A stretch of 64,000 nucleotides of DNA, taken from Enterococcus avium ATCC 14025 (lineage in GTDB: Bacteria; Bacillota; Bacilli; Lactobacillales; Enterococcaceae). A model generated the notes under the pieces. That model saw nothing but the letters and a program-made list of their open reading frames with translations, ran no database searches and was not told the DNA's origin. The stretch lies in the NCBI RefSeq assembly GCF_000406965.1, contig NZ_KE136364.1:200110-264109 (forward strand), read 5' to 3'. This document shows, one piece after another, positions 45,018-56,877 of this stretch. A program made the position numbers and the translations under genes. The stretch's first letter is position 1. Each line of letters starts with the position of its first letter.

Positions 45018-45389
45018 TTGTTGGCATCATTTTCACCAATTTTATTGTTATGGTACATTTTCCCGATAATCGTCTTTTTAGCGTCTGATTATATCGTGAC
45101 AACTTTCAAATTAAAACAACGCTTCAATTTAAAAACACCAGACATTACGATACCATTTTTGATTGTCGGAATGCACGAAATATCAAAAAGTATTAGCACG
45201 TTTTCGATTTTACCATATTTTTTATTAACTATTCTATTATTGGGTATTAGCGTAGTCGTCTTCCAAGCCTATCGCTATCGCGAAATCATGTATGGTCGCT
45301 TCTTTAAAATGTTTTGGCGCTTAACCTTTTTATTATCATTTTTAGTCTATTTTATTTTGATTATTGTCAGTGTTATTAATGCATTATAA
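45018..45389 (+). CDS. DUF3397 family membrane protein
   Basis: A 123-residue protein with four predicted helices (about residues 5-26, 43-60, 63-84, 97-121) and the DUF3397 pattern (LLLWYIFPIIVFLA, LKTPDITIPFLIVGM). It is found just upstream of mraZ in many lactobacillales. A TTG start at 45018 has GAGGAAGG about seven bases upstream; no ATG fits. Function unknown. Confidence 0.82.
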   Translation: MLASFSPILLLWYIFPIIVFLASDYIVTTFKLKQRFNLKTPDITIPFLIVGMHEISKSISTFSILPYFLLTILLLGISVVVFQAYRYREIMYGRFFKMFWRLTFLLSFLVYFILIIVSVINAL

Positions 45390-45490
45390 ACTAAAAAAAC
45401 TTTTAAAAAACTCCTGATTATCCGTAAAACCCTTGAAAAAACGCAATGGTTAGTAAAGGTCAAAAAAGTGTTATTTTTGTTTTTTACAAA

Positions 45491-45520
45491 GTGTGGTAGA
45501 TTGTGGGGGATTGTGGTAGA
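45491..45520 (+). promoter_or_regulatory. MraZ box: three 10-bp direct repeats
   Basis: GTGTGGTAGA, TTGTGGGGGA and TTGTGGTAGA lie head to tail at 45491-45520, with further GTGG at 45534 and 45547. MraZ proteins bind tandem GTGG-type repeats in their own promoter, one per helical turn, so autoregulation of the whole dcw cluster is expected. Confidence 0.82.
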
Positions 45521-45557
45521 CTAATCTCATGCGGTGGTAAAAAGGGGTGGAGTCTAG

Positions 45558-45989
45558 ATGTTCATGGGCGAATTTCAACATAATATTGATGCGAAAGGTC
45601 GTTTGATCGTGCCATCAAAATTACGTGAACAATTAGGCGAGAAATTTGTAGTCACCCGTGGTATGGATGGCTGCTTGTTTGGATACACATTACCCGAATG
45701 GAACCAATTAGAGACTAAATTGAATGAGATGCCACTTTCTAAGAAAGATGCGCGTGCATTTGTACGTTTCTTTTACTCCGCAGCAACTGAGTGTGAGATT
45801 GACAAGCAAGGACGGATCAATATCCCCGTGTCTTTACGTAATCATGCCTCACTTGAGAAAGAATGCGTGATCATTGGCGTTGCCAATCGGATCGAAATAT
45901 GGGATCAAGCACGCTGGAATGAATTTACAAAAGAAACTGAAGATAGTTTTGATGACATTGCAGAAACAATGGTCGATTTTGGATTTTAG
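45558..45989 (+). CDS. mraZ: Transcriptional regulator MraZ
   Basis: A 143-residue double SpoVT/AbrB-fold protein: [21 protein letters not shown] and later [17 protein letters not shown]. It heads the division and cell wall cluster and binds the repeats in its promoter. GGGGTGGAG upstream. Confidence 0.95.
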   Translation: MFMGEFQHNIDAKGRLIVPSKLREQLGEKFVVTRGMDGCLFGYTLPEWNQLETKLNEMPLSKKDARAFVRFFYSAATECEIDKQGRINIPVSLRNHASLEKECVIIGVANRIEIWDQARWNEFTKETEDSFDDIAETMVDFGF

Positions 45990-46004
45990 AGAAGAGGATT
46001 ATCA

Positions 46005-46958
46005 ATGACAGACTTTCAACATACAACCGTTTTACTTCATGAGACAGTTGATGGTTTAGCAATCAAACCAGACGGTGTTTATGTTGATTGTACATTAGGT
46101 GGGGCTGGGCACAGTGAGTATTTACTGAGGCAGTTAAACAATGATGGACATCTTTATGCTTTTGATCAAGATCAAAAGGCAATTGAAAACGCGAAAATTC
46201 GTTTAGCTGAATATGTCGCAAAAAAACAAGTGACCTTTGTCAAAGCTAACTTTAGAGAACTTACAGCTGAACTGAAGCGCTTTGGTGTGACAGAAGTTGA
46301 TGGGATTTTATACGATCTAGGAGTTTCTTCACCTCAATTGGATGAGGCGGAACGTGGATTTAGTTACCACCAAGATGCACCATTAGATATGCGAATGGAT
46401 CAAGATGCACCATTAAGTGCTTATCAAGTTGTAAATGAATATTCTTACCATGAATTAGTAAAAATTTTCTTCCGCTATGGCGAGGAGAAATTCTCCAAAC
46501 AGATTGCTCGTTTGATTGAGCGTAGGCGCGAGGTTAAGCCAATTGAAACTACTGGTGAATTAGTAGATTTGATTAAGGAGGCTATTCCAGCTCCAGCACG
46601 TCGAAAGGGCGGGCATCCTGCTAAGCGTGTCTTCCAAGCCATTCGCATTGCTGTGAATGATGAATTAGGAGCGATTGAAAGTTCCTTAGAGCAGGCGATC
46701 GACATGCTAGCAATTGGTGGAAGAGTGAGTGTCATCACATTTCACTCGTTAGAAGATCGGATCGTAAAAACAATATTTAAAGAATTCAGTGCGCCAAAGG
46801 ATATGCCTCCTGGTTTACCTATGGTACCAGAGGATTTTCAACCGATTTTGAAATTAGTAAATAGAAAACCCATTATTCCTTCTGAAGAGGAATTGCAGGA
46901 TAATAATCGCGCGAGAAGTGCAAAATTGCGAATCGCTGAGAAAATGAAGAAAGGATAG
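46005..46958 (+). CDS. rsmH: 16S rRNA (cytosine-1402-N4) methyltransferase
   Basis: A 317-residue RsmH/Mra[29 protein letters not shown] (SAM loop), [19 protein letters not shown], and [12 protein letters not shown]. 15 bases after mraZ; AAGAGGA upstream. Confidence 0.96.
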   Translation: MTDFQHTTVLLHETVDGLAIKPDGVYVDCTLGGAGHSEYLLRQLNNDGHLYAFDQDQKAIENAKIRLAEYVAKKQVTFVKANFRELTAELKRFGVTEVDGILYDLGVSSPQLDEAERGFSYHQDAPLDMRMDQDAPLSAYQVVNEYSYHELVKIFFRYGEEKFSKQIARLIERRREVKPIETTGELVDLIKEAIPAPARRKGGHPAKRVFQAIRIAVNDELGAIESSLEQAIDMLAIGGRVSVITFHSLEDRIVKTIFKEFSAPKDMPPGLPMVPEDFQPILKLVNRKPIIPSEEELQDNNRARSAKLRIAEKMKKG

Positions 46959-46963
46959 GAATT

Positions 46964-47341
46964 ATGGCAGAATTAAAAAATAACCAACCGTTTCAATTTG
47001 ATTCTCAGCAAGAAGAAATTCATCAAACGCCAGATTCTTTTAAAGTCTTCGTTTCTCCTGGTGATCGTTTAAAAAAAATTACGCGGGTAGAAAAATTCGC
47101 CGTGTTAGCCTTCTTAGTGATGTTGATTGGCTTATCGGTTGTGATGGTCAATTATCGTAATGAAATCAGCAAAACACAAAATGAAATTACAAGTATTCAA
47201 ACTGACATTGATGCAAAAGAAAAAACAGCGACACAATTGCAGCAAGAAAAGAGCGAATTGTCTCGTTCTGATCGTCTGAAAGAAATTGCTGAAAAAGCTG
47301 GACTTTCAATCAATGACGACAATTTAAGGAAAGTGAAGTAA
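46964..47341 (+). CDS. ftsL: Cell division protein FtsL
   Basis: A 125-residue bitopic protein: cytosolic N-terminus (1-48), one membrane helix (about 45-65, FAVLAFLVMLIGLSVVMV) and an extracytoplasmic coiled coil (70-120). Position between rsmH and pbp2x confirms FtsL. Its stop touches the next ATG. Confidence 0.92.
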   Translation: MAELKNNQPFQFDSQQEEIHQTPDSFKVFVSPGDRLKKITRVEKFAVLAFLVMLIGLSVVMVNYRNEISKTQNEITSIQTDIDAKEKTATQLQQEKSELSRSDRLKEIAEKAGLSINDDNLRKVK

Positions 47342-49534
47342 ATGAGCTTTAAAAGGCTAAAAAGAAAAATCCGAAAAAAGAATTTGACTCCGATGAACAA
47401 TCGCAAAAAAGTAGGCGTTATTTTGTTTGCTACGAGTATTGGATTGTTCTTTTTATTTGCCGTTCGCATGATCTATGTAGTAGCAGGTGGTCACGTAGCT
47501 GGAACCTCTTTAAAGGTTAAAACTGAAGAATTATATCATGGTGGTGAGGTAGTAAAAGCCAAACGTGGCACAATCTTTGATCGCAATGGTGAGGTAATTG
47601 CCGAAGATGCGACATCTTACTCGATTTACGCGATTCTTTCAGAGAGCTATGTAAACGGAAATGAGAAACTTTATGCCCAAGAAAAGAACTTTGATGATTT
47701 AGCTTCTATATTAAACAAGTATTTAGGAATCAAGGAAAAATCAGCCTTAAAGACGCTGAAAAGTGGACTTAACAGTGATGGCACTAGTAAGTATTATCAA
47801 GTCGAATTTGGTAATAAAGGTAAAAATATTTCCGAAGAAACGAAACAAAACATCGAGGATGCGATGAAAAAGGATAAGGTCAAAGGACTTTATTTTACAG
47901 AACATACTGATCGGATGTATCCAAACGGAAATTTTGCTTCTCATTTTATTGGATATGCGCAACCTGATAAAAAAGAATCACTAGTTGGCATGATGGGTGT
48001 TGAAGCGGCTTATGATGATGTCTTAAAAGGAAAAGATGGAAAAGTAGTTTATCAAAAAGATGAAAATCAACGACCAATTCCAGGAAGTATTGCGGAAGAA
48101 AAAAAGGCAGTCAATGGAGAAGACATTTATACTACATTAGATGCGGGGTTGCAAAGTTATTTAGAGACATTAATGGATAAGGTAAGCTCAGAAGCGAAAC
48201 CTACTGAGATGACTGCCATGTTGATGCAGGCAAAAACAGGAGATATCCTAGCGATGTCTCAGCGTCCAACCTTTAATCCTGAGACCAAAGAAGGTTTGGG
48301 AGAAGAAGATGCATGGCGAAATTTCCTAGTGGAAGATAGCTATGAACCAGGGTCAACTATGAAGGTTTTCACTACTTCAGCTGCAGTCAATGAAGGTATC
48401 TTTAATGAAAATGAAAGTTACGTTTCAGGAAAGATCCAAGTGGCTGACGCAACTATTAATGACTGGGACTTAGGTAAAAAAGGAATATTAACGATGCGTC
48501 AGGCACTTTCTTGGTCAAGTAATGTCGGAATGGTCAAATTGGAAGAGCGGCTAGGAGACCGTTGGCCTGAATATGTGAAACGCTTTGGTTTTGGTCAAAG
48601 TACTTATTCTGGCTTGCCAGGCGAAACTAAAGGAACATTGCCAACGAGCAATATCGTTGACCAAGCAATGAGTTCATACGGACAAGCCATTGGCGTAACC
48701 AATTTCCAAATGATGCGCGGCTTTACTGCTGTAGCAAATGATGGAAAAATGCTGCAACCTCACTATATTGAAAAAGTCTCCAATCCTGATACAGGGAAAG
48801 AGATTATTACGAAACCTGAAGTTGTAGGAGAGCCAATCACAGCAGAAACTGCTCAAAAGGTTCGTGAATATATGCGTGATACTGTTGAAAGTGAAAACTA
48901 CGGTTCGGCATACGATCAATATAAAGTGCCTGGATACCATATTTCTGCTAAAACAGGTACAGCTCAAATTGCAGAGAATGGAAGATACTTAACGGGAGAT
49001 ACAAATTATATCTATTCTATTGCGTTGATGATTCCTTCAGAAGATCCTGAATATATTTTGTATTTAACCATGAAACAACCACAAGAAAAACAAGAAGGCA
49101 TTTTGGGTGAAATTGCGAATCCACTATTAAGTCGTGTAATGGAATTTCAAAATACCGAAACAGATTCTTCTGAGGAAGAAAGCAATACGAAGGTTACGGT
49201 AGAAGATTACCGCAATCTTTCAACATCCAAAGCAGCAGCAGATGCAAATAAACGTGGATTAACAGCTGTTGTGATTGGTGATGGAGATAAAGTCATCGAA
49301 CAGTCTGCGAAGCCAGGAGAGAAAGTTATGGCGAACGAGCATCTTATTTTACTAACTAATGGTAAAAAAGAGATGCCGGATGTCCGTGGATGGTCCAAAG
49401 CAGATATCTTAAAACTAACAAATCTGTTAGATATTGATGTCAGCTTCAAAAAAGGAGATGGGTACTGTACGAAGCAAAGTATTGCTCCTTATGCAGAGGT
49501 CTCGAAAAAGAAACTGAAAATTACGTTAGGTTAG
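47342..49534 (+). CDS. pbpX: Division transpeptidase PBP2x with two PASTA domains
   Basis: A 730-residue class B penicillin-binding protein: short cytosolic tail, membrane helix (about 27-48), dimerisation domain, transpeptidase with STMK (Ser338, Lys341), SSN in SWSSNVGM and KTG in SAKTGTAQ, then two PASTA repeats (about 615-730, starting [11 protein letters not shown] and [11 protein letters not shown]). It makes septal peptidoglycan with FtsW. Confidence 0.94.
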   Translation: MSFKRLKRKIRKKNLTPMNNRKKVGVILFATSIGLFFLFAVRMIYVVAGGHVAGTSLKVKTEELYHGGEVVKAKRGTIFDRNGEVIAEDATSYSIYAILSESYVNGNEKLYAQEKNFDDLASILNKYLGIKEKSALKTLKSGLNSDGTSKYYQVEFGNKGKNISEETKQNIEDAMKKDKVKGLYFTEHTDRMYPNGNFASHFIGYAQPDKKESLVGMMGVEAAYDDVLKGKDGKVVYQKDENQRPIPGSIAEEKKAVNGEDIYTTLDAGLQSYLETLMDKVSSEAKPTEMTAMLMQAKTGDILAMSQRPTFNPETKEGLGEEDAWRNFLVEDSYEPGSTMKVFTTSAAVNEGIFNENESYVSGKIQVADATINDWDLGKKGILTMRQALSWSSNVGMVKLEERLGDRWPEYVKRFGFGQSTYSGLPGETKGTLPTSNIVDQAMSSYGQAIGVTNFQMMRGFTAVANDGKMLQPHYIEKVSNPDTGKEIITKPEVVGEPITAETAQKVREYMRDTVESENYGSAYDQYKVPGYHISAKTGTAQIAENGRYLTGDTNYIYSIALMIPSEDPEYILYLTMKQPQEKQEGILGEIANPLLSRVMEFQNTETDSSEEESNTKVTVEDYRNLSTSKAAADANKRGLTAVVIGDGDKVIEQSAKPGEKVMANEHLILLTNGKKEMPDVRGWSKADILKLTNLLDIDVSFKKGDGYCTKQSIAPYAEVSKKKLKITLG

Positions 49535-49550
49535 GACTGGAGAGAATAAC

Positions 49551-50513
49551 ATGCAACCGGCACAACTATTTATTGCTTTTGCCAGTAGTTTTGCGATTAC
49601 TGTGGCAGGCATGCCTTTTATAATTGGCTACTTTAGAATGAAGAAACAAGGACAGGAAATTCGTGATGAAGGCCCGAAGTGGCATAATTCAAAAGCTGGT
49701 ACCCCAACGATGGGTGGTCTTGGCTTTTTAGCTGCTGCTGTAATCACATCAATTTGGTATAGTCTATGGACAGATAAAATGACGACTTCGCTATTAATTT
49801 TAGTATTTGTTTTATTACTATATGGAATTATCGGATTTTTAGATGATTTCATTAAGCTGGCGAAAAAGCAAAATGAAGGGTTGACATCAAGGCAAAAATT
49901 CATTGCTCAAGTGGTTGTCGCGATTGTTTTTTATGTAATCTATCGAATGGAAGGCTATCCCAATACTTTGAATTTCTTCGGCATTGAGTTGCCGCTAAGT
50001 ATTATTTATGGCTTGTTTGTGATTTTTTGGTTGGTAGGTTTTTCAAATGCGGTAAATCTAACAGATGGAATCGATGGGTTGGTATCTGGTTTAGGAACAA
50101 TTTCATTTGCTACATATGGGATTATTGCTTGGAAACAACAACAGTATGAGGTTTTAATTGTTTGTCTTACTGTGATGGGCGGACTTGTAGGCTTCTTTCC
50201 TTACAATAAAAAACCAGCAAAAATTTTCATGGGTGATGTTGGATCGCTAGCTTTAGGTGGGCTGTTGGCGGCCGTGTCGATTATCTTACATCAAGAGTGG
50301 ACATTGTTACTAATTGGTTTGGTATATATTTTTGAAACAGCAAGCGTGATTATTCAGGTTACTTCCTTTAAAATGACAGGTAAGCGTGTTTTTAAAATGT
50401 CGCCATTACATCACCATTTTGAGATGTCTGGCTGGTCAGAGTGGAAAGTAGACACGGTGTTCTGGGCTATCGGGCTCATTGCATCCATCATTGTGTTATT
50501 GATCGTACTGTAG
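49551..50513 (+). CDS. mraY: Phospho-MurNAc-pentapeptide transferase
   Basis: A 320-residue, ten-helix protein with [15 protein letters not shown] (DDxxK), [23 protein letters not shown] and HHHFE. It attaches phospho-MurNAc-pentapeptide to undecaprenyl phosphate at the membrane, forming lipid I. GGAGAG upstream. Confidence 0.97.
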   Translation: MQPAQLFIAFASSFAITVAGMPFIIGYFRMKKQGQEIRDEGPKWHNSKAGTPTMGGLGFLAAAVITSIWYSLWTDKMTTSLLILVFVLLLYGIIGFLDDFIKLAKKQNEGLTSRQKFIAQVVVAIVFYVIYRMEGYPNTLNFFGIELPLSIIYGLFVIFWLVGFSNAVNLTDGIDGLVSGLGTISFATYGIIAWKQQQYEVLIVCLTVMGGLVGFFPYNKKPAKIFMGDVGSLALGGLLAAVSIILHQEWTLLLIGLVYIFETASVIIQVTSFKMTGKRVFKMSPLHHHFEMSGWSEWKVDTVFWAIGLIASIIVLLIVL

Positions 50514-50526
50514 GAGATGACTAGAA

Positions 50527-51891
50527 ATGAAACAAATCAAACAATATCAAAACGAAAAAGTATTAGTCTTAGGATTAGCGAAGAGTGGATTTAGTGCGGC
50601 CAAGTTGTTGAATGACTTGGGCGCACTTGTTACGGTCAACGACGGAAAACCCTTTGAAGAAAATCCAGAGGCTCAGGGCTTACTGGAACAAGGTGTACGG
50701 GTGATTACTGGGCATCATCCGATAGAATTGCTAGATGAAGATTTTTCTTTAATGGTGAAAAATCCTGGTATCCCATATGATAATCCGTTAGTGGCCAAAG
50801 CGGAGAAACTGCATATTCCAATCTTGACCGAAGTGGAGTTGGCTTATCAAGTCGCTGAATGTCCAATCGTTGGTATCACTGGTACGAATGGCAAGACGAC
50901 CACCACCACCATGATCGGTCTATTGTTGAATCAAGAACGTACTGCTGGAAAGGCCCATCTTGCTGGTAATATTGGTTTCCCCGGCAGTGAAGTGGCTGCT
51001 AAAGCAACAGCTGAAGATGATATAGTTATGGAATTGTCTAGTTTTCAATTGATGGGAATTGAAGCATTTAAGCCACAGATTGCGGTCATTACCAATATTT
51101 ATGAAGCCCATCTAGATTATCACAAAACACGTGAAAATTATGTAGCCGCGAAGTGGTCAATTCAAGAAAACATGACAGCAGATGATTATTTAGTTTTAAA
51201 CTGGAATTCAGAAGAGTTACAAAAAATGAGCAAGCAAACGAAGGCTCAAGTTGTTCCTTTTTCAACGAAAGAAAAAATTGAAAATGGTGCTTATTTTCTT
51301 CATGGCGGTCTATATTACAAGGAAGAGAAAATCATGGATGCTTCTGAACTAGGAGTACCTGGTGCGCATAATATTGAGAATGCCTTGGCGGCGATTGCGG
51401 TGGCGAAGTTAAAAGGAGTCTCCAATAATGGGATTCGTACTGCATTGAGTAATTTCCATGGAGTACCTCATCGTACACAATACGTTGCCACAATCAATGG
51501 TCGTAAATTTTACAATGACTCTAAAGCGACTAACAGCTTAGCGACAGAAATGGCGTTAAGCGGATTTAATAATGAACAGTTGATTCTGCTGGCTGGTGGA
51601 TTAGATCGTGGAAATGGATTTGATGAACTGATTCCATCTCTGGAGGGAGTCAAAGCGATTATTCTATTTGGTGAAACGAAAGATAAATTGGCTGAGACGG
51701 CTGAACGAGCAGGAATTAGGACGATTATTATGACTTCAAATGTTGAAACGGCTGTTCCTTTAGCCTATGAACAAAGTGAAGTTGGAGATAGTATCTTGTT
51801 ATCTCCTGCAAATGCAAGCTGGGATCAATATCCTAGTTTTGAAATTCGCGGAGACAAATTTATGCAAGCTGTTAAGCAATTAGAAAAGTAG
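50527..51891 (+). CDS. murD: UDP-MurNAc-L-alanine:D-glutamate ligase
   Basis: A 454-residue Mur ligase: N-domain [20 protein letters not shown] loop [39 protein letters not shown], and [10 protein letters not shown] in the C-domain. It adds D-glutamate in cytosolic precursor synthesis. Confidence 0.96.
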   Translation: MKQIKQYQNEKVLVLGLAKSGFSAAKLLNDLGALVTVNDGKPFEENPEAQGLLEQGVRVITGHHPIELLDEDFSLMVKNPGIPYDNPLVAKAEKLHIPILTEVELAYQVAECPIVGITGTNGKTTTTTMIGLLLNQERTAGKAHLAGNIGFPGSEVAAKATAEDDIVMELSSFQLMGIEAFKPQIAVITNIYEAHLDYHKTRENYVAAKWSIQENMTADDYLVLNWNSEELQKMSKQTKAQVVPFSTKEKIENGAYFLHGGLYYKEEKIMDASELGVPGAHNIENALAAIAVAKLKGVSNNGIRTALSNFHGVPHRTQYVATINGRKFYNDSKATNSLATEMALSGFNNEQLILLAGGLDRGNGFDELIPSLEGVKAIILFGETKDKLAETAERAGIRTIIMTSNVETAVPLAYEQSEVGDSILLSPANASWDQYPSFEIRGDKFMQAVKQLEK

Positions 51892-51900
51892 GGAAATGAA

Positions 51901-52992
51901 ATGAGAATACTTGTTACAGGCGGCGGCACGGGCGGACATATCTATCCAGCCTTAGCATTTATCCGTTACGTACAAAAAATTCAACCTGATTCAGAATTTC
52001 TATATGTAGGAACGCATCGAGGGTTGGAAAATAAGATCGTGCCTGAGACAGGCATTTCTTTTAAAACAATCAAAATTCAAGGCTTTAAGCGGAAACTTTC
52101 GCTTGATAATATCAAAACAGTCCAATTATTTGTTGAAAGTATCAAACGCTCGAAGGAGATCTTACGAGAGTTTAAACCAGATGTAGTGATTGGTACAGGT
52201 GGCTATGTTTCTGGTTCAGTCGTTTATGCAGCAGCACGTATGAAAATTCCTACAATCGTTCACGAACAAAATAGCGTTCCAGGGATTACAAATAAATTTC
52301 TTAGCCGCTTCGCTGATCGAGTTGGGATTAGTTTTCCAGATGCTGCACAATATTTTCCAGAGAATAAAACTGTCTTAGTTGGAAATCCGCGAGCCCAAGA
52401 AGTGGTGACCAGTGGAAAGTCAGAAGTATTAGAACAATATGGTCTGTTGCCAGACATTCCAACTGTCCTAATTTTTGGCGGAAGCCAAGGGGCACTCAAA
52501 ATAAATCAGGCGGTCATTCAAGCACTACCTAAATTTTCACAGAAAGAATATCAAGTGCTGTACGCTTCTGGTGATCGTTATTATAATGAGATAGCAGAAA
52601 AATTTGATATCGAAAAAATCAATCATAACCTATCGCTTCAGCCGTACATCAAAAATATGACAGATGTTATGGCAAATGTTGATTTATTAATTGGACGTGC
52701 AGGCGCAACTTCAATCGCAGAGCTTACAGCTTTAGGTTTGCCAGCTATTCTCATTCCAAGCCCATACGTCACAAATGACCATCAAACGAAAAATGCACAG
52801 AGTTTGGTCAATGCTGGGGCTGTCAAAATGATTACGGATGCTGATTTAACTGGGGAAAAATTAGTAGAAGCAGTGGATGAAATCATGGGTGATCCAGAAA
52901 AAAAGGCAATGATGGCGAAAGCTTCACGTCAAGAAGGTATCCCAGATGCAGCAGAGCGATTGTGGTCATTAGTTAACGAGATTGTAAAATAG
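51901..52992 (+). CDS. murG: Lipid II synthase MurG
   Basis: A 363-residue GT-B glycosyltransferase: [43 protein letters not shown], and [27 protein letters not shown]. It transfers GlcNAc to lipid I. Ten bases after murD. Confidence 0.96.
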   Translation: MRILVTGGGTGGHIYPALAFIRYVQKIQPDSEFLYVGTHRGLENKIVPETGISFKTIKIQGFKRKLSLDNIKTVQLFVESIKRSKEILREFKPDVVIGTGGYVSGSVVYAAARMKIPTIVHEQNSVPGITNKFLSRFADRVGISFPDAAQYFPENKTVLVGNPRAQEVVTSGKSEVLEQYGLLPDIPTVLIFGGSQGALKINQAVIQALPKFSQKEYQVLYASGDRYYNEIAEKFDIEKINHNLSLQPYIKNMTDVMANVDLLIGRAGATSIAELTALGLPAILIPSPYVTNDHQTKNAQSLVNAGAVKMITDADLTGEKLVEAVDEIMGDPEKKAMMAKASRQEGIPDAAERLWSLVNEIVK

Positions 52993-52996
52993 TTTT

Positions 52997-54112
52997 TTGG
53001 AGGTGAGGACCATTAGTCGTGAAGAGTTTCCGGAGGAAGGCAAAGAAAATCAGCAAGTAGAAAAAACAAAGCAAGAGAATTTGACCCCATGGCAGTTAGC
53101 GAATATGGAATATTTGAAACAAAAAGCGCTGGAAAAGGGTGAAACTGTTGATCAGGCAGCAACTGCTGAAGAGACAAACGAACTTTCTAACACTGATGGA
53201 CTTGCCGAAGAAAAATTAGAAGAGCCTGAACAAAAAGATACAATACCTTTAGAATCTGAAATTGAAGAGCCTGAGATGGAGGATGCACCAAGCGGGCCTA
53301 AAAATGGATCATTTTTAGAACGATTACCTAATATCAAACATGAGCGCAATCGACGGCTCGTAAAGAGATCCTTGATTTTAATCGGGTTATTTTCAATTCC
53401 AGCCTTATTATTATTGTATTACATATCACCACTAGCTAAGTTAGGCGGTGTAAGTATAAAAGGTAATGAGAAGATTTCAACAGAGATAATCGAAAAAGAA
53501 CTGAATTTTAGCGTGGGTGACAATCTTTGGAGTCAATATTTTGATCGTAAAGATAACGTGAAAAATCTGAAAAAGCAAGAATTGCAAATTGAAAATGCAG
53601 AAGTTCACCTAGATGGGATCAATCATTTTGTGGTAGATGTGAAAGAATATCCTGAAGTCGCATACTTAGAAAATGATGGAAAGTATTCTCCTGTCATTTC
53701 AAATGGTAAAATTATTCCGATTGAAGTAGAAAAAAGCGATGGTGACCTGCCAATTCTAGAAAGCTTCACCGGATCAAAAAGAATTCTAAAAGTACTTGAA
53801 GGCTATAAAAAATTATCTGAAGAGGTTAAACAAGGCATATCCCAGATTAAATATTCCCCAACAAATGAAAACAAGGAATTATTGGAAATTTTCATGAATG
53901 ATGGGAACAAGGTCTTAGTCAGCATTAACGATTTAGCCAGTAAAATGAAGTATTATCCTCAAATTGCGAAAGAAATGAGTGACAAAGGAATTAAGGGGAT
54001 CGTAGATATGGAAGCAGGAATTTACAGCTATCCGTATACTGAAAATTCAACTACTGAGGATGCAACACAAAACTCAACAGATCAATCTGGAACCGCTGTT
54101 GTAAATGATTAA
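52997..54112 (+). CDS. divIB: Cell division protein DivIB (FtsQ)
   Basis: Up to 371 residues: a long acidic cytosolic region (1-115), membrane helix (about 127-147), POTRA domain (about 150-220; LGGVSIKGNEKIS), the beta domain, and a Ser/Thr-rich tail. The coordinates give the longest frame (TTG at 52997), but that TTG has no ribosome site. A strong GGAGG (52999-53003) is eight bases ahead of an in-frame ATT at 53012, the better start; an in-frame GTG at 53003 lies within the site. It stabilises FtsL and PBP2x in the divisome. Confidence 0.9.
   Translation: MEVRTISREEFPEEGKENQQVEKTKQENLTPWQLANMEYLKQKALEKGETVDQAATAEETNELSNTDGLAEEKLEEPEQKDTIPLESEIEEPEMEDAPSGPKNGSFLERLPNIKHERNRRLVKRSLILIGLFSIPALLLLYYISPLAKLGGVSIKGNEKISTEIIEKELNFSVGDNLWSQYFDRKDNVKNLKKQELQIENAEVHLDGINHFVVDVKEYPEVAYLENDGKYSPVISNGKIIPIEVEKSDGDLPILESFTGSKRILKVLEGYKKLSEEVKQGISQIKYSPTNENKELLEIFMNDGNKVLVSINDLASKMKYYPQIAKEMSDKGIKGIVDMEAGIYSYPYTENSTTEDATQNSTDQSGTAVVND
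52999..53003 (+). promoter_or_regulatory. Ribosome binding site pointing to an ATT start for divIB
   Basis: GGAGG is followed eight bases later by the in-frame ATT at 53012; no ATG, GTG or TTG sits at the right distance in the divIB frame. Confidence 0.55.
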
Positions 54113-54277
54113 ATTTATTACAAGAAAATGTTGAATCTTCTTTTTCATTCTAGGCAAAATGTGTTAAAATTGAAGGCAGTGAATTACTTGCGAAAAATTA
54201 TATTTCATGCTTAACAGTAAGTTAAAATATTACATCTGAATAAAGCATTTATTTGAAAATAGGAGGGAATCCCATTC

Positions 54278-55603
54278 ATGGCAAAAGCAGGAATGTATGT
54301 AGGCCTTGATATCGGGACAACATCGATCAAAGTTGTTGTTGCCGAGTACATCGATAGCCAAATGAATATCATTGGTGTTGGAAACGCAAAATCAGAAGGA
54401 ATCAACCGTGGGATTATCGTAGATATCGATAAGACAGTACAGGCGATTCAGCGAGCAGTAAAACAGGCCGAGGAAAAAGCTGGGATTCAGATTAAAAGTG
54501 TCAGCGTTGGACTACCTGCTAACTTGTTAGAAGTCGAACCTTGTCAAGGTATGATTGCTGTTAATAATGAGTCAAAAGAGATTATGGATGAAGATGTTCG
54601 TAATGTCGCTTCAGCAGCAATGGTTCGTTCAGTTCCTCCTGAAAGACAAATCGTTGCGCTGCTGCCTCAAGAATTTACCGTCGACGGATTTGAAGGTATC
54701 AAAGATCCGCGAGGCATGATCGGTGTTCGTCTTGAAATGTTTGGATTAGTATTTACTGGTCCAAAAACGATCATCCATAATATTACAAAATGTGTTGAAA
54801 AAGCAGGATTATCGGTTGCTGAAACAGTAATTACATCCTTAGCTTTAACAGAATCTATTTTATCTGATGGTGAAAAGGATTTTGGCACGATTGTGATTGA
54901 TATGGGTGGTGGACAAACAACGACGGCAGTTATGCATGATAAACAGTTGAAATTCACACATGTGGATCAAGAAGGTGGGGAATTTGTTACAAAGGATATC
55001 TCCATCGTTTTAAATACTTCTTTTAATAATGCTGAGGCGTTGAAGATCAATTATGGAGACGCTTATCCAAGCCGGACATCTGCTGACGAAGATTTTCCAG
55101 TTGATGTCATTGGAAAAACAGATCCAGTTAAAGTTGATGAACGATATCTGGCTGAAATTATCGAAGCACGGTTGGAACAAATATTCCGTAAAGCCAAAGA
55201 TGCTTTAGATGAAATCGAAGCACTTGATTTACCAGGTGGTGTTGTCCTGACCGGTGGCGCAGCAAGTTTACCAGGTGTGGTTGATTTAGCGGAAGACATT
55301 TTTGGAACCACAGTTAAATTGCATGTACCGAATCAAATGGGCTTGAGAAATCCAGTCTTTACAAATGTCATCAGTATCGTCAATTATTCAGCTGAATTGA
55401 GTGATGTCTATCATTTGGCAAAATCAGCGGTTACAGGTGAAAAAGTTTCACTATCTGCTTCACCACAAACCAACGCTGTTTCAACAGCACCTGTGTATGA
55501 CGATTACGAAGCATCAAATGATTATGAAGAAGAAACAAAGCCAAAAAATGAAGAAAAAGTAACCGGGAAGATTAAAGACTTCTTCTCTAATATTTTTGAT
55601 TAA
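54278..55603 (+). CDS. ftsA: Cell division protein FtsA
   Basis: A 441-residue actin-fold protein: GLDIGTTSIKVVVAEY, IDMGGGQTTTAVM and VVLTGGAASLPGVVDLAE (phosphate and adenosine loops), a 1C domain, and a C-terminal amphipathic helix (VTGKIKDFFSNIFD) that binds membrane. AGGAGGG upstream; a 165-base gap from divIB holds A/T-rich sequence that may carry an extra promoter. Confidence 0.96.
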   Translation: MAKAGMYVGLDIGTTSIKVVVAEYIDSQMNIIGVGNAKSEGINRGIIVDIDKTVQAIQRAVKQAEEKAGIQIKSVSVGLPANLLEVEPCQGMIAVNNESKEIMDEDVRNVASAAMVRSVPPERQIVALLPQEFTVDGFEGIKDPRGMIGVRLEMFGLVFTGPKTIIHNITKCVEKAGLSVAETVITSLALTESILSDGEKDFGTIVIDMGGGQTTTAVMHDKQLKFTHVDQEGGEFVTKDISIVLNTSFNNAEALKINYGDAYPSRTSADEDFPVDVIGKTDPVKVDERYLAEIIEARLEQIFRKAKDALDEIEALDLPGGVVLTGGAASLPGVVDLAEDIFGTTVKLHVPNQMGLRNPVFTNVISIVNYSAELSDVYHLAKSAVTGEKVSLSASPQTNAVSTAPVYDDYEASNDYEEETKPKNEEKVTGKIKDFFSNIFD

Positions 55604-55624
55604 TTTGTAGGAGGAATAGAAAAC

Positions 55625-56863
55625 ATGGAATTCTCAATAGATAACAATATTAACGAAGGTGCTGTTATTAAAGTTATCGGTGTTGGCGGTGGCGGTGGCA
55701 ATGCTATCAACCGTATGATCGAGGAAAACGTTAAAGGCGTTGAATTCATCGCATCAAACACTGATGTTCAAGCACTCAAAAACTCAAAAGCAGAAACAGT
55801 TATTCAATTAGGCCCTAAATATACTCGTGGTTTGGGTGCAGGTTCGCAACCAGAAGTTGGTCAAAAATCAGCTGAAGAAAGCGAACAAGCTATTCGTGAC
55901 GCATTAGAAGGTGCAGATATGGTTTTCATCACAGCTGGAATGGGCGGAGGTACTGGTACTGGGGCTGCTCCGATTGTGGCGAAGATTGCAAAAGATCTCG
56001 GTGCTTTAACTGTCGGTGTCGTTACACGTCCATTCAGCTTTGAAGGACCAAAACGCGGACGTTTCGCAGCAGAAGGGATTTCAGCATTAAAGGAAAATGT
56101 TGATACTTTATTGATCATCTCAAACAATCGCCTGCTAGAAGTAGTTGACAAGAAAACGCCAATGCTTGAAGCATTCCGTGAAGCAGATAACGTTTTGCGT
56201 CAAGGTGTTCAAGGTATCTCAGATTTAATCACAGCACCTGGTTACGTGAACTTGGACTTTGCTGATGTGAAAACTGTAATGGCAAATCAAGGGACTGCTT
56301 TAATGGGAATCGGCGTTGCAAGTGGCGAAGATCGTGTCGTTGAAGCAACGAAAAAAGCGATTTCCTCTCCATTGCTAGAAACATCTATTGATGGTGCAGA
56401 ACAAGTTCTATTAAACATCACTGGTGGATTAGATATGACTTTATTTGAAGCACAAGATGCTTCTGACATTGTTGCAAGCGCAGCAACAGGGGATGTTAAT
56501 ATTATCTTAGGTACATCAATTAGCGAAGAATTAGGCGATGAAATCCGCGTTACAGTAATTGCGACAGGAATCGATCCAACAAAAAAGGAGCGTAAGGCTA
56601 CACGTAATACACAACGTGCTAGTCAAATCCAATCAGTTCCACAAAAACAAAATTTAGATATTGAACCTGCAAGAAGCAACGATGGTCAGTCTGCTTTTGG
56701 TGAATGGGATATCCGCAAGGAAGAAAATATCCGTCCTAAAGTTGAAGATACACAATTTGATAACATCGAAAAGAAAGAATTCGAAACATTCAATCGTGAA
56801 GAAGTAAAACCTGAAAAAGACGAAGAACTAGATACACCACCATTCTTTCGCCGTAGAAAATAA
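55625..56863 (+). CDS. ftsZ: Cell division protein FtsZ
   Basis: A 412-residue tubulin homologue: [14 protein letters not shown], the GTP signature GGGTGTG (residues 107-113), and a variable linker ending in the conserved C-terminal peptide [10 protein letters not shown], which binds FtsA and SepF. GGAGG is nine bases before the ATG. Confidence 0.97.
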   Translation: MEFSIDNNINEGAVIKVIGVGGGGGNAINRMIEENVKGVEFIASNTDVQALKNSKAETVIQLGPKYTRGLGAGSQPEVGQKSAEESEQAIRDALEGADMVFITAGMGGGTGTGAAPIVAKIAKDLGALTVGVVTRPFSFEGPKRGRFAAEGISALKENVDTLLIISNNRLLEVVDKKTPMLEAFREADNVLRQGVQGISDLITAPGYVNLDFADVKTVMANQGTALMGIGVASGEDRVVEATKKAISSPLLETSIDGAEQVLLNITGGLDMTLFEAQDASDIVASAATGDVNIILGTSISEELGDEIRVTVIATGIDPTKKERKATRNTQRASQIQSVPQKQNLDIEPARSNDGQSAFGEWDIRKEENIRPKVEDTQFDNIEKKEFETFNREEVKPEKDEELDTPPFFRRRK

Positions 56864-56877
56864 AAGGGGGAGAGCAC

